A stretch of 64,000 nt of DNA from Bacillota bacterium (GCA_023397655.1 JAEWTW010000010.1:124001-188000), one strand, 5' to 3'. Shown: positions 26,016 to 35,081, counted from the first letter of the stretch. Program-made: numbers and translations. Notes: generated by a model from the letters alone, not told the origin.

Positions 26016-27180
26016 TACCTCCTACAAATCTATTGCATAAATTGGTTATCAATTTTTGCGTATGCGTTATTTGCTTCTCGGTATCAGCGATTGCTTTTAC
26101 AATTGTATCAATTTTAGAAACAATCTTTCGCTGTGATGCAATCGGAATTTTCGGAATTTGCAATGCACCCAAAACCTCCGTCGCTAATCTTTTTGTACCA
26201 TGCGAACTCTCTTCTGCTGTGGATAATATATGGGGTGATTTATATTTTAGCCAATAGTATATATATCGTACATCAAAATCGTCTCCGACAAGTATCGCTT
26301 TAATATCTTGGTTAATTGCAACCGGAATATCTGTAATTGCAACTGGGAAGGTATGGGCTAAGATCATTCCACGCACCACAAATATAATTGTATTAGCCGG
26401 AAGCAGTTTAGCACCTGAAACACCATCTGCAACAGCTCTATCAGTAATTTTCTCAATGCTATCACTAATATGATCTGTTTTCATGTCCTTTGGGCTAACC
26501 CATGGTATATTTCCGTTCCAGTATTCTGCCACCTTACGTGATGGAGTACCACCACTTTTCCACTCGCCGACATTTAAAAATGATTCAAGCGTATTGTTTG
26601 CTATAACGCGAAAAACTTCGGTAATTGAAACATTTAAACAATCACGCTCATCTTTTAGTAAATTACGATGAGCTTCAAGAGAGTTTTCTGCGGCCCAAAG
26701 CAGCTCTGCAATTCTTCTTTGTTCATCGAGGGGCGGAAGTTTTAACGTATATTTTTCAAAGTCTGTCCAGTTAAGGTAGAAATTTGTTGAACCCCGTTTA
26801 TTTTGCATGGCAAAATTCCAAAAACCGCTGGAACGCACCACAAATGGTAAGAATTCTTGTAGCAGTTTATCAGTATCCGCTCGTAAAACATAGGTGACGT
26901 TAGAGCATATCCCTTCGAAACCAGCTACCGCCATTTTCCTGAGGTGAGGATTTCTTGATACAAGTAAAACATCGCCTGGCTTAAAACGCATAATGAATGC
27001 AGGGCCTATTGTACTGTCTGCAATTTCACCTCTACCATTAGCCTGTAGGTCATCAGTGCTAAAATGCTCCCCACCGAGATAGTACTTTAAACCACAATTG
27101 AATGCATCTACCTGATCCTTAATTTGATGCACTACGTCACCAAGGTAAACGTTAGCCCAGTTTGACTTATCCATGTTCAT
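26002..27180 (-). CDS. hsdS: Type I restriction specificity subunit S
   Basis: A 392-residue HsdS with two target-recognition domains, each followed by a conserved helix: PPLDEQRRIAELLWAAENSL (~165) and PIASQRKIVSKIDTIVKAI (~350). The second domain contains GGTPSRKVAEYWNGNIPWVS, a standard HsdS motif. Two TRDs predict a bipartite recognition site. Overlaps hsdM2 by 4 bases and hsdR by 14. Confidence 0.93.
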   Translation of the reverse strand: MNMDKSNWANVYLGDVVHQIKDQVDAFNCGLKYYLGGEHFSTDDLQANGRGEIADSTIGPAFIMRFKPGDVLLVSRNPHLRKMAVAGFEGICSNVTYVLRADTDKLLQEFLPFVVRSSGFWNFAMQNKRGSTNFYLNWTDFEKYTLKLPPLDEQRRIAELLWAAENSLEAHRNLLKDERDCLNVSITEVFRVIANNTLESFLNVGEWKSGGTPSRKVAEYWNGNIPWVSPKDMKTDHISDSIEKITDRAVADGVSGAKLLPANTIIFVVRGMILAHTFPVAITDIPVAINQDIKAILVGDDFDVRYIYYWLKYKSPHILSTAEESSHGTKRLATEVLGALQIPKIPIASQRKIVSKIDTIVKAIADTEKQITHTQKLITNLCNRFVGGIADV

Positions 27181-29351
27181 CGCTGCACCATCTCTTTTCC
27201 GAAGCTACCGCCGGGGTAGAGGCCATTCTGTTTCATCCACTTAAGGCCATCACGCCATTTCTCCACCGGTATTTTCAGCTTACTTTCATTCCAATTGACA
27301 AGCACTTCATTAACAATTTGCTCATCGCGGGGCTTAATTCCTTCAGCTAAAAAATCCACCCAAGCAGAATAAAGCGTAGCAATAATTTCGCACTGCTGCG
27401 TTTTCCAGCTTTTCATGCAGTTAAGAAGTGTTTGAATCTGCTGTAGTTGCCGATTAAAGTATCGTATATACGCTTCGCGGTGCTCACCGCATTTTTCCAT
27501 CGGCAAATATTTTGTAGCACGGTTATCAACTTTTTTTACGGCAAACCACTTATGGCGAAGCAGATTATCACGAATAGAACGCATTCCTTTTGGATCATAC
27601 GGGCCTGCCGCCTGCCTAATATAATGCTGTTCAATCATATCTTCCAACCCAAAATGCGCATCACAAAGATAGATAAGCTTCTCCAATTTAACTGAACCAA
27701 AGCGGGCTTCTTGATAATTTTGATAGACAATCTCAGCCGCCAAAAGAGAGCGAAGATAGGCAGGAGGTGGGCATTGGTTTTTTAGTAACTCATCTTGCTT
27801 TTCCATACTTTCAACAATGCTGTCATCATCTGAATCTGGCTCATTTTCGGGACCGTTGGGCGGAGTATTGAAAAACATCTCAAGCAAAACGTCTAAGCTC
27901 CTCTTAAGCGCAATGCTGCTTTGCTGCCACGCATCTATGCTTTCTTCCAATGCAAGTTCAGCAGTAGCGGTGTCGATGGATTCTCCAGTATTAATATAAA
28001 GCGGAATGGAAAGCGAGCTATCGTTGCGTTGTATTTCTTCCTTTGTCGCAACATAAGAAAAACCGTCAATCATTTCGAATGAATGATAGGCTGCGGCAAT
28101 TTTCTGTATATGTTCTATGTCTAAAAAGCTTTGTGCACGCTCTCGAGTTACTTCATGCACAGCGTTAATAAACAGCACCTTGTTTTTTCTGTTGGCCGAC
28201 TTATTCATTCTACAAATCATAATACAGGCTTCCATTGGGCTGTTATAAAAAAGATTCTTGCCAAGCCCCAGAACACATTCAACCACGTCCAGCTCAACAA
28301 GCTTTTTCCGCATCTCAGCTTCTTCATTACGGAACAAAACCCCATGTGGAAACAGGATTGAACATCGCCCTGTTTTCTTGTTAAGGCTCATAATAATATG
28401 CTGTAAAAAAGCATAATCAGCACGTCCCTGGGGAGGTGTTCCTAAAAAATTCCGGCCGTATGGGTCGGCGGAAAACGCATCACGATTCCATTGCTTAATT
28501 GAGTACGGTGGGTTTGCTAGAACCATATCAAAGTGCATCAGTTTTCCGGATTCATCTCGAAAAGCGGGCGTTGTCAGTGTATCGCCTTGAAAGATCTTAA
28601 AATCTTCAACACCATGCAGAAACACATTCATACGCCCGATAGCAGAAGTCAAATGATTAAGTTCCTGCCCGAACAATTTGACATTGCGCCATTCCTTGCC
28701 ATTGTCTTTCAGGTGAGCGATTGCGGAAATAAGCATCCCGGCAGAGCCGCAAGTCGGGTCATATATTGACTCCCCCGGCTGTGGGTCAAGCATCTCTGTC
28801 ATGAGATGAACCACGGTACGGTTTGTGTAGAATTCCTGTGCCGTATGGCCAGAATCGTCAGCAAATTTTTTGATGAGGTATTCATAGCCAATGCCAAGTT
28901 CATCTTCAGGGCAGTTAGCAATAGATAACGTTTTTGAGCTAAAATGCTCAATTAGCTCTTTCAAAAGCTCATCTGGCAAACGATTTTTATTTGTCCAAGG
29001 TGCATCCCCGAATACGCCGTGCAGTTTTTCCAGGTTGGCCTTTTCAATTGCGCGAAACGCAAGCTGTAATGCTTTGCCGATATTATTAGTTTTTTCACGG
29101 GTAACTGCCCAATGCGCATCTTTAGGAACCTGAAAACGATGGTTGTCCTCATTTTGCGCATATTCTTGGTTACCTGCGGATTCTTCCAAAGCCTCTGTAT
29201 ATTCCTCGTCATAAACGTCGCAAATTCTTTTGTAGAAAAGCAGTGGGAATATGTATTGCTTGTAGTCCCCTGCATCAATATTTCCTCTCAGAAGGGTGGC
29301 TGAACCCCAAAGGTAGGATTCTAGCTCCTGCTGTGGTATGCGGTCAGCCAT
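27177..29351 (-). CDS. hsdM: Type I methylase subunit M, copy 2, with long C-terminal extension
   Basis: A 724-residue HsdM. The methylase core has motif I DPTCGSAGMLISA and motif IV LANPPYS, so catalysis looks intact. Residues ~510-724 are an added domain: KLEKLIYLCDAHFGLED, AAGPYDPKGMRSI, then a Trp-rich end. The added region resembles DUF4065/SocA-like domains sometimes attached to restriction subunits (tentative). It overlaps hsdM1 by 8 bases and hsdS by 4. A second, different HsdM next to hsdM1 is unusual. Confidence 0.9.
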   Translation of the reverse strand: MADRIPQQELESYLWGSATLLRGNIDAGDYKQYIFPLLFYKRICDVYDEEYTEALEESAGNQEYAQNEDNHRFQVPKDAHWAVTREKTNNIGKALQLAFRAIEKANLEKLHGVFGDAPWTNKNRLPDELLKELIEHFSSKTLSIANCPEDELGIGYEYLIKKFADDSGHTAQEFYTNRTVVHLMTEMLDPQPGESIYDPTCGSAGMLISAIAHLKDNGKEWRNVKLFGQELNHLTSAIGRMNVFLHGVEDFKIFQGDTLTTPAFRDESGKLMHFDMVLANPPYSIKQWNRDAFSADPYGRNFLGTPPQGRADYAFLQHIIMSLNKKTGRCSILFPHGVLFRNEEAEMRKKLVELDVVECVLGLGKNLFYNSPMEACIMICRMNKSANRKNKVLFINAVHEVTRERAQSFLDIEHIQKIAAAYHSFEMIDGFSYVATKEEIQRNDSSLSIPLYINTGESIDTATAELALEESIDAWQQSSIALKRSLDVLLEMFFNTPPNGPENEPDSDDDSIVESMEKQDELLKNQCPPPAYLRSLLAAEIVYQNYQEARFGSVKLEKLIYLCDAHFGLEDMIEQHYIRQAAGPYDPKGMRSIRDNLLRHKWFAVKKVDNRATKYLPMEKCGEHREAYIRYFNRQLQQIQTLLNCMKSWKTQQCEIIATLYSAWVDFLAEGIKPRDEQIVNEVLVNWNESKLKIPVEKWRDGLKWMKQNGLYPGGSFGKEMVQR

Positions 29352-30858
29352 TGAGCAACCCCTCCTTAATCATGAGATTTTTCAGTTCACTTTCCGCAGA
29401 ATATGCAACCTCCATACTCTCTTTTAAGTTGTTGAGCGCTTCAGGCAATGTGATTTCGGTTTCTTCATAGACCGGTTCCACGTAACGGGAAATATTCAGG
29501 TTACAGTCAGTGGACAGTATTTCTTCCATAGGGACTAAACGAGTTAGTCCATCAACATCTTTACAATCTGTGACCAAATCATAAATACGGTCAACATGCT
29601 CATCCAACAGTTCGTTCTGCGCACGCCCTTTTTTATAAATCGAGGAAGCGTCAACAAACAATACCTTGTTCCTTTTATTCAGCGGCTTATATGAACGCAG
29701 AATCATGATGCAGGCAGAAAGGCCTGCTCCGTAAAATAAGTTCGGTCCCAACCCAATGATTGTGTCAAGAATATCAAGATTAAGAAGTTGCCTTCGTATT
29801 TTCTCTTCTTTCGCTGCACGAAACAATACTCCTTGTGGAAGCACAACCGCAATACGTCCCGTTCTTGGCTTCATGGATTTTATCATGTGTTCTATCCACG
29901 CAAAATCACCTGAAGAGGAAGGTGGAACTCCTAAAAAATTACGCCCATATTGGTCATTTTCCCAAATATCATCGCCCCAGTTTTCTAAAGAAAACGGAGG
30001 ATTTGAAATCACACAATCGAATGTTCTTAGCTTGTCCTTTGTTATAAATGCAGGTTTGCGTAATGTGTCTCCACGAAAAATGCTGAAGTCTTCCGCTCCA
30101 TGCAAATATAAGTTCATACGTGCGATAGCGGAGGTTGTCAGATTTTTTTCTTGTCCAAAAATTCTTCTCAGACAAGCAAAGTCGTCGTTAATATGATTAC
30201 GAGCTTCAATTAACATACCGCCGGTTCCACAGGCAGGATCGTACACCGTCTCGCCGGGCGTGGGGTCTATGATACGGACCAGCAGTTTCACAATTGGACG
30301 AGGCGTATAAAACTCACCAGCTTTTTTATTTGTTATATCAGCAAATTTCTTAATGAGGTATTCGTAAGCATGTCCAAGTACATCATTCGTGCAATGTGCG
30401 TCATCAAGATTCAGAGCTGAAAAGTGTTCCAATAAATCTTTTAATCTCTCATCTGATAAACGGTCTTTATTAGACCATTTTGCATCGTCAAAATCGTTGA
30501 ATATGGTGAATAGATTGCGAGGATTTGCTTTTTCAATCTGCCTAAAAGCATTTTGTATTGCAAAGCCAATGTTTTCGGTTTTAGACCTAACATCGTCCCA
30601 ATGACTTCCTTCAGGAATTTGAAATCTGTGATTCTCAGGGAAAAGCGCATATTGCAAATCTCCATCAGAATCCATTAAAGCTTCATTTAGCTCCCTAGAA
30701 TATTCATCACACAAGCGCTTATAAAATAGTAATGGAAAGATATATGTTTTATATTCCTCTGGATAGATTGGGCCCCTAAGTATATTACACCCTTGATAGA
30801 TATAATTAAATAACTTTTGGGTATCATCATTGCTGACAAAACTGATTTGCTTACTCAT
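29344..30858 (-). CDS. hsdM: Type I methylase subunit M, copy 1
   Basis: A 504-residue HsdM of ordinary length: helical N-terminal domain (PEEYKTYIFPLLFYKRL), motif I DPACGTGGMLIEA, motif IV ISNPPFSLENW. It is clearly homologous to copy 2 (shared YLIKKFAD, GRNFLG, FYTPRP/FYTNRT) but well diverged, so not a recent duplication. The start overlaps the XRE gene by 8 bases. The two may form a heterodimer with HsdS (inference). Confidence 0.93.
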   Translation of the reverse strand: MSKQISFVSNDDTQKLFNYIYQGCNILRGPIYPEEYKTYIFPLLFYKRLCDEYSRELNEALMDSDGDLQYALFPENHRFQIPEGSHWDDVRSKTENIGFAIQNAFRQIEKANPRNLFTIFNDFDDAKWSNKDRLSDERLKDLLEHFSALNLDDAHCTNDVLGHAYEYLIKKFADITNKKAGEFYTPRPIVKLLVRIIDPTPGETVYDPACGTGGMLIEARNHINDDFACLRRIFGQEKNLTTSAIARMNLYLHGAEDFSIFRGDTLRKPAFITKDKLRTFDCVISNPPFSLENWGDDIWENDQYGRNFLGVPPSSSGDFAWIEHMIKSMKPRTGRIAVVLPQGVLFRAAKEEKIRRQLLNLDILDTIIGLGPNLFYGAGLSACIMILRSYKPLNKRNKVLFVDASSIYKKGRAQNELLDEHVDRIYDLVTDCKDVDGLTRLVPMEEILSTDCNLNISRYVEPVYEETEITLPEALNNLKESMEVAYSAESELKNLMIKEGLLNG

Positions 30859-31129
30859 TATGCTCCTCTTTTAGGTGGTTTTTTAAAACAATGGGATGTT
30901 CACCGACAGGGGCGCAATACTTAATTATATCGCTTATTTCACAATTGAGTACGCAACAAATTCGAGCAAGCACACCGAGGTCTGGTCGCTGTACTTGGTT
31001 TTTACAGTATGAAATAAGCTGAGATCTCTGCAGATTAGCTGCTGAAGCTATTTTGTTCTTACTAATGTTATGTATTTTTAGATATTCATCAAGAACAATG
31101 TCAAAATGGCCCCAATCTATTTTGCTCAT
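30851..31129 (-). CDS. XRE-family helix-turn-helix regulator of the restriction operon
   Basis: A 92-residue Cro/CI-type protein: ISKNKIASAANLQRSQLISYCKNQ then PDLGVLARICCVLNCEISDII. First gene of the leftward defence operon, overlapping hsdM1 by 8 bases. Such regulators usually delay or balance restriction gene expression. Confidence 0.88.
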   Translation of the reverse strand: MSKIDWGHFDIVLDEYLKIHNISKNKIASAANLQRSQLISYCKNQVQRPDLGVLARICCVLNCEISDIIKYCAPVGEHPIVLKNHLKEEHNE

Positions 31130-31444
31130 GTTCTTATCACATCCTAAAAATTGTTTTTCTTATTATATATCTATGGAATAAATAATAACAGGCTCTAGAC
31201 ATATACAGGGGGGAGCCTGTGTAACCATATTGAATTGTGAAAATATTTCAAATTTTTATGTCTTATTCGTATTGACCTGCACATTATAGACATAATGCAA
31301 AGTTCGACATAATGGTAAAAAATCCTCTCGTATCAAGGAAATGTGCGAGTAGCAAAGATATGTTTATTAGCGGCTATATGGAAAAAAGCTAGTGGGATGA
31401 ATGGTCTGAAGTTTGCAGGGAATAATTAGTCAAAATCTTAAAGG
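31130..31444. other. Divergent intergenic region with transposon-end-like motif
   Basis: No gene is seen in these 315 bases between the XRE regulator and the orphan tniQ-like gene. It contains an 8-bp stem hairpin ACAGGCTC/GAGCCTGT (31188-31220), several ACATAATG/ATTATGTC repeats between 31255 and 31315, and AATGC..TTCGACA (31295-31309), similar to the presumed end of the Tn7-like element at 4822. Promoters of both flanking genes must lie here. Confidence 0.5.
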
Positions 31445-32704
31445 GTGATTCGGATAAAATTATTCAACCTCGAACCTATCGGAATAGGCACAGAAATGGT
31501 TGAGAGCCTGACAAGCTATTTAGCGAGATTGGCGGAAGAGCATTTTGTTACCGTTGGAACGCTCATTAGTCAGGTGATAGCAAAAGAATTGGGAAAGAAC
31601 TACATCATAGAATGCTCCAAAAAATGCGGGAGCAGATTATATGAAAATGCATCTACTTTAAATGGGTTGGGGGTACTGACTGAAGAATTTATTCGAGTGA
31701 TATCGAATCTAACGGGACGTGACGTTTCATTTCTTACGCTGCAATCTTGGAGAAATATTTGCCCTGATAGAAATATTCTCCGCTCAGCGAAAGCGTGGTG
31801 TCCGAATTGTCTTGAGGACTGGAAAAGCAAACAACTTCCGATCTATGAACCTCTTATTTGGTGTTTTAAGGATATCAGGTTATGCAAAACTCATAATACG
31901 TTACTAATTACTCGTTGCCCTTCGTGTGATTTGGAAATTTCGCTCTTAAACAGGATGTCAAGGAGTGGATACTGTTCCCATTGTAATCGTTGGCTCGGCG
32001 CTGCGGATAATCCTAAAATGGAAAGTGACGATAGACCTTGGGACCACTTCGTTATATCAAACATTAAAGGCCTGCTAATCAATCAACCATATCCTAATAT
32101 TACAGCAAACAACATTAATGACTTTATTGATGCATTGATCAAGGAAACAGGTGGTATAATCGGTTTTTCTAAGTATTTTGGCATAGCTAAATCTATGGTT
32201 AGTGAATGGCATAGAGGATTGCATAGGCCTTCCTTCGGTATGTTATTAAAGATATGTTACGCTGCTAACATTCATATATTACCTGCGTTATCTAAAGAGC
32301 AATCTATTAATTTAATAAACAAGCCGGCATATATATCACCAAAAAAGAAAGCCGTTAGAAGAAAAATCGATTGGGGAAAAGTTGAGGAGATACTTATTCA
32401 CAAATTAAACAATGCTGACTCTCCATCCGTCAAGGCTATAGCTCAGGAAATAAACATTGATAGAAGATTGTTGTATTCTCATTTTCCGGGTTTATGCAAA
32501 GAGCTAGCATCGAATTATTCTTCGCGAATTCAGATGATGAAAGACAAACGTATTCAAGAAGGATTCGCAGAAGTTAGCAAGGCCGTTATAAACGTCAGGA
32601 ATGTCGGTGCCACGCTAAACCGGGGAAACATTGAAAAACTATTGCCTCCTACGGTCAGCTTGAGGGAGAAACCATTTTCCGATTTATGGAAGTCCTTAAG
32701 ATGA
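31445..32704 (+). CDS. Orphan TniQ/TnsD-family targeting protein
   Basis: A 419-residue protein beginning at GTG 31445 (weak ribosome site). N-terminal LFNLEPIGIGTEMVESLTSYLARLAE and zinc ribbons (WCPNC, CKTH, CPSC, CSHC) make it a paralogue of the partial tniQ at 1-777. The C-terminal half has a helix-turn-helix (IGFSKYFGIAKSMVSEWHRG) and a second DNA-binding region (VKAIAQEINIDRRLLYSHF), as in TnsD proteins that read a chromosomal attachment site. No tnsABC genes accompany it. It ends 145 bases from the 3' end of tRNA-Ser, a plausible target (inference). Confidence 0.82.
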   Translation: MIRIKLFNLEPIGIGTEMVESLTSYLARLAEEHFVTVGTLISQVIAKELGKNYIIECSKKCGSRLYENASTLNGLGVLTEEFIRVISNLTGRDVSFLTLQSWRNICPDRNILRSAKAWCPNCLEDWKSKQLPIYEPLIWCFKDIRLCKTHNTLLITRCPSCDLEISLLNRMSRSGYCSHCNRWLGAADNPKMESDDRPWDHFVISNIKGLLINQPYPNITANNINDFIDALIKETGGIIGFSKYFGIAKSMVSEWHRGLHRPSFGMLLKICYAANIHILPALSKEQSINLINKPAYISPKKKAVRRKIDWGKVEEILIHKLNNADSPSVKAIAQEINIDRRLLYSHFPGLCKELASNYSSRIQMMKDKRIQEGFAEVSKAVINVRNVGATLNRGNIEKLLPPTVSLREKPFSDLWKSLR

Positions 32705-32742
32705 ATTCATCCAAAGAAAAAAGGGCCAATTTTAAAGCCCCC

Positions 32743-32830
32743 TGCGATGGAACTATAAGTCTTCCTTGCGAAAATGGAACCATAACATTGCCAAGTGGCA
32801 AAGTTATGGTTCTTGCGTCAACAACACATT
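32743..32830 (+). mobile_element. Cluster of three related repeats: possible Tn7-like transposon end
   Basis: TGCGA..TGGAAC-T-ATAA (32743-32758), TGCGAAAATGGAACCATAA (32767-32785) and an inverted copy TTATGGTTCTTGCG (32804-32817). The last two form a 17-bp hairpin with one mismatch (32777-32793 / 32796-32812). The cluster ends CAACAACA about 20 bases from the 3' end of tRNA-Ser. Several transposase-binding repeats ending in ACA beside a tRNA 3' end fit a Tn7-like right end. A terminator hairpin is the alternative. Confidence 0.45.
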
Positions 32831-32848
32831 TTAAGTGCTGAGAAAATA

Positions 32849-32938
32849 TGGCGGAGAGAGTGGGATTCGAACCCACGGTTGCTTGCGCAACACCGGTTTT
32901 CAAGACCGGCACTTTAAACCAGGCTCAGACATCTCTCC
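32849..32938 (-). tRNA. tRNA-Ser (anticodon TGA)
   Basis: A 90-base class II tRNA with acceptor GGAGAGA/TCTCTCC, discriminator G and encoded CCA (32849-32851). The anticodon loop is CTTGAAA (TGA at 32900-32902), with a long variable arm (TTGCGCAAGCAA) and T-loop GTTCGAATC. It reads leftward, so its 3' end faces the accessory region, and it marks the change from AT-rich to GC-rich sequence. Confidence 0.96.
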
Positions 32939-32949
32939 AGAGCAAAGAC

Positions 32950-32979
32950 AGTATAGCAAACGTACGGGCAGAGCGTCAA
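32950..32979 (-). promoter_or_regulatory. Promoter of tRNA-Ser
   Basis: On the minus strand TTGACG (32979-32974), 18-base spacer, TATACT (32955-32950), 12 bases before the mature 5' end. Confidence 0.65.
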
Positions 32980-33157
32980 GCTTCTGTCAAAGATGCATTT
33001 GAATTAAAGATATAATATAGTTCAAAAAATAAAAAAATATTACAATACCCGATTATTTGCTGTTCATTATAATAACGGTGACACAATAGTCAAACGCTTT
33101 TACGAATGCAGTTTTGGTGGTACAATATAAATTGAAGTAAAAGTGATATGGCGGTGA

Positions 33158-34417
33158 ATGATGAGCAGGCTGGACACGGCGCAGAACCTTGTGCATACAT
33201 TTGGAAATGCCGTGGGCATACACTGCTTTGCTGTGGATATGCTGAGCGGGAAGGGTGGCCACGCCTGCCTGTTCTGCAAATCCTGTTATCAGAAGCAGCT
33301 TGATGAAAACGGCCGTGCTGCCTGTGAGACGCTGATGGATTATGCCATCTATCAGTCGGAACGCTGGGGCGGTAAATATGAGTTTCTTTGTCCTGCCGGG
33401 GCGGCGTTCATTGCGGCGCCCGGTCTGCGCCACGGATTGCTTGAATATGGATTGATAGCCGGGCCGTTTCTGATGGTGGATGTACACGATTTTCTGGAGG
33501 AAGGTTTCCCGGGATTGTTCGGTGGCAGTATACGCGATATCGCCGCCGCAGCCAAAACTTTGCCCTACATCGAGCCGCGCCGTGTGTCGTCGCTGGCGGA
33601 TATGCTCTTTATGATCACGGCATACGCCGAACAGCGGGACAGTGAAGACCTTCAGCTGCTGGAGGAGACCAGCGCGCGGTATAACGAAATATTTTCTACG
33701 ATACAGGATATAAAGGTGGGAACACGGTCGCCGGAGTATCCGCTGGAAACGGAAAAGCGGCTGCAGCGGTATATTGCTTCGGGTGACAAGGCGGGGGCGC
33801 AGCGGGCGCTGAACGAGATACTGGGCGCGATATTCTTCGCGGCCGGGGCGGATTTTACGGCCATCAAGATGCGCGTGACAGAGCTGCTGGTATTGCTCTC
33901 GCGGGCTGCGATTGATGGGGGGGCCGAAGCGGGGCGCATTTTTGGACTCTCGCGAAATTTCCTGAACGAAATCGCCGGATTTTCCACGCTGGACGACCTG
34001 AGCATCTGGCTTTCCGGCATATTGTCCAGCTTCACCGGAATGGTTTTCGCCGTGCCGGAAACGAAGCACACCGATACGATACAGAAGGTTATGGAATACG
34101 TAAGCGCGAACTATATGAAGCGCATCACCCTGAACGACATATCCGACCACGTTTCGTTCAGCGTTTCATACCTCAGCCGTATATTTAAGGAAGAGAAGGG
34201 CTTAAGCCTGTCGTCATATATTAACGAGGTGCGCATCCGCAACGCCAAATCCATGCTGCTGACGAGCGATATACCGCTGTCGTCGCTGGCATACTGCTGT
34301 GGATTCGACGACCAGAGCTACTTTTCAAAAGTTTTTAAAAAATTGACCGGCACGACGCCGGGCAAATACCGCGAAAAGCGGGGGATCATCAATAAAAAAA
34401 CGGAGGAAGGGCAATGA
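33158..34417 (+). CDS. AraC-family regulator with a PocR sensory domain
   Basis: A 419-residue protein. The N-terminal ~170 residues have the PocR-type pattern (LFCKSCYQK, C-x2-C, and GLIAGPFLMVD). A helical linker follows, then a C-terminal AraC double helix-turn-helix (VSFSVSYLSRIFKEEKG, CGFDDQSYFSKVFKKLTG). PocR-type domains sense small molecules and iron-sulfur or corrinoid-linked metabolites in some regulators. The stop overlaps the corrinoid-protein start by 4 bases, so regulator and corrinoid protein are made together. Confidence 0.9.
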   Translation: MMSRLDTAQNLVHTFGNAVGIHCFAVDMLSGKGGHACLFCKSCYQKQLDENGRAACETLMDYAIYQSERWGGKYEFLCPAGAAFIAAPGLRHGLLEYGLIAGPFLMVDVHDFLEEGFPGLFGGSIRDIAAAAKTLPYIEPRRVSSLADMLFMITAYAEQRDSEDLQLLEETSARYNEIFSTIQDIKVGTRSPEYPLETEKRLQRYIASGDKAGAQRALNEILGAIFFAAGADFTAIKMRVTELLVLLSRAAIDGGAEAGRIFGLSRNFLNEIAGFSTLDDLSIWLSGILSSFTGMVFAVPETKHTDTIQKVMEYVSANYMKRITLNDISDHVSFSVSYLSRIFKEEKGLSLSSYINEVRIRNAKSMLLTSDIPLSSLAYCCGFDDQSYFSKVFKKLTGTTPGKYREKRGIINKKTEEGQ

Positions 34418-35049
34418 GCATATTCGAAGAAATGAGTTCTTTTCTGCAGCAGGGAAGAGCGCCCAAGGTGAAAGAGCTGGTGGCGCAGGCACTGGCGGAC
34501 GGGGAAGATGCCAAAAAGATATTGGAAGAAGGCCTGCTGTCGGGCATGGGCATCATCGGAGCGAAGTTCAAAAACAACGAAGTCTATGTGCCTGAGGTGC
34601 TGATTGCCGCACGCGCAATGAACGCTGGTATGGAGATCTTAAAGCCGGCTCTGGCAAGCAGCGACGTGAAGGCTGTAGGCAAGGCGGTTCTGGGCACAGT
34701 GAAGGGCGACCTGCACGACATCGGCAAAAACCTCGTTAAGATCATGCTGGAAGGCAAGGGCATCGAAGTGATCGACCTTGGGACCGACGTGGCGCCCGAA
34801 ACGTTCATTCAGGCAGCGATTGACAACGACGCGAAGGTCGTGGCTTGCTCCGCGCTGCTGACGACGACGATGGGCGTGATGAAGGACGTTGTGGATAAAG
34901 CCAAGGAGATGGGCGTACGCGACAAGATATCCATCATGGTGGGCGGCGCTCCTGTGACCGAAAACTACAAGGATTCCATTGGCGCGGATTACTATACGCC
35001 GGATGCGGCTTCCGCTTCTGATGTGGCTTATCAGGTGTTGAGCGCATAA
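34414..35049 (+). CDS. Corrinoid (B12-binding) protein of a methyltransferase system
   Basis: A 211-residue MtbC/MttC-like protein. A helical cap (KFKNNEVYVPEVLIAARAMN) is followed by the Rossmann B12 domain with the lower-ligand motif DLHDIGKNL and GGAPVT. It carries a methyl group on cobalt between a substrate-specific methyltransferase and an acceptor enzyme. Neither methyltransferase nor activase is adjacent. Translationally coupled to the AraC/PocR regulator. Confidence 0.93.
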   Translation: MSIFEEMSSFLQQGRAPKVKELVAQALADGEDAKKILEEGLLSGMGIIGAKFKNNEVYVPEVLIAARAMNAGMEILKPALASSDVKAVGKAVLGTVKGDLHDIGKNLVKIMLEGKGIEVIDLGTDVAPETFIQAAIDNDAKVVACSALLTTTMGVMKDVVDKAKEMGVRDKISIMVGGAPVTENYKDSIGADYYTPDAASASDVAYQVLSA

Positions 35050-35081
35050 GCGACTGGGAAGATATATTTGGGGAGATGTTG

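Noticed and set aside
31188..31220. Terminator upstream of the XRE gene
   Set aside because: The 8-bp stem has a 17-base loop and no T tract, and it sits between divergent genes where no transcript should end.
32777..32812. Simple intrinsic terminator for the orphan tniQ or tRNA-Ser
   Set aside because: The 17-bp hairpin has no T run on either side, and a third related repeat lies beside it, so a transposon-end reading is preferred though not proven.
33053..34150. 365-codon minus-strand frame
   Set aside because: Opposite the AraC/PocR gene, with shadow-type composition and no ribosome site.
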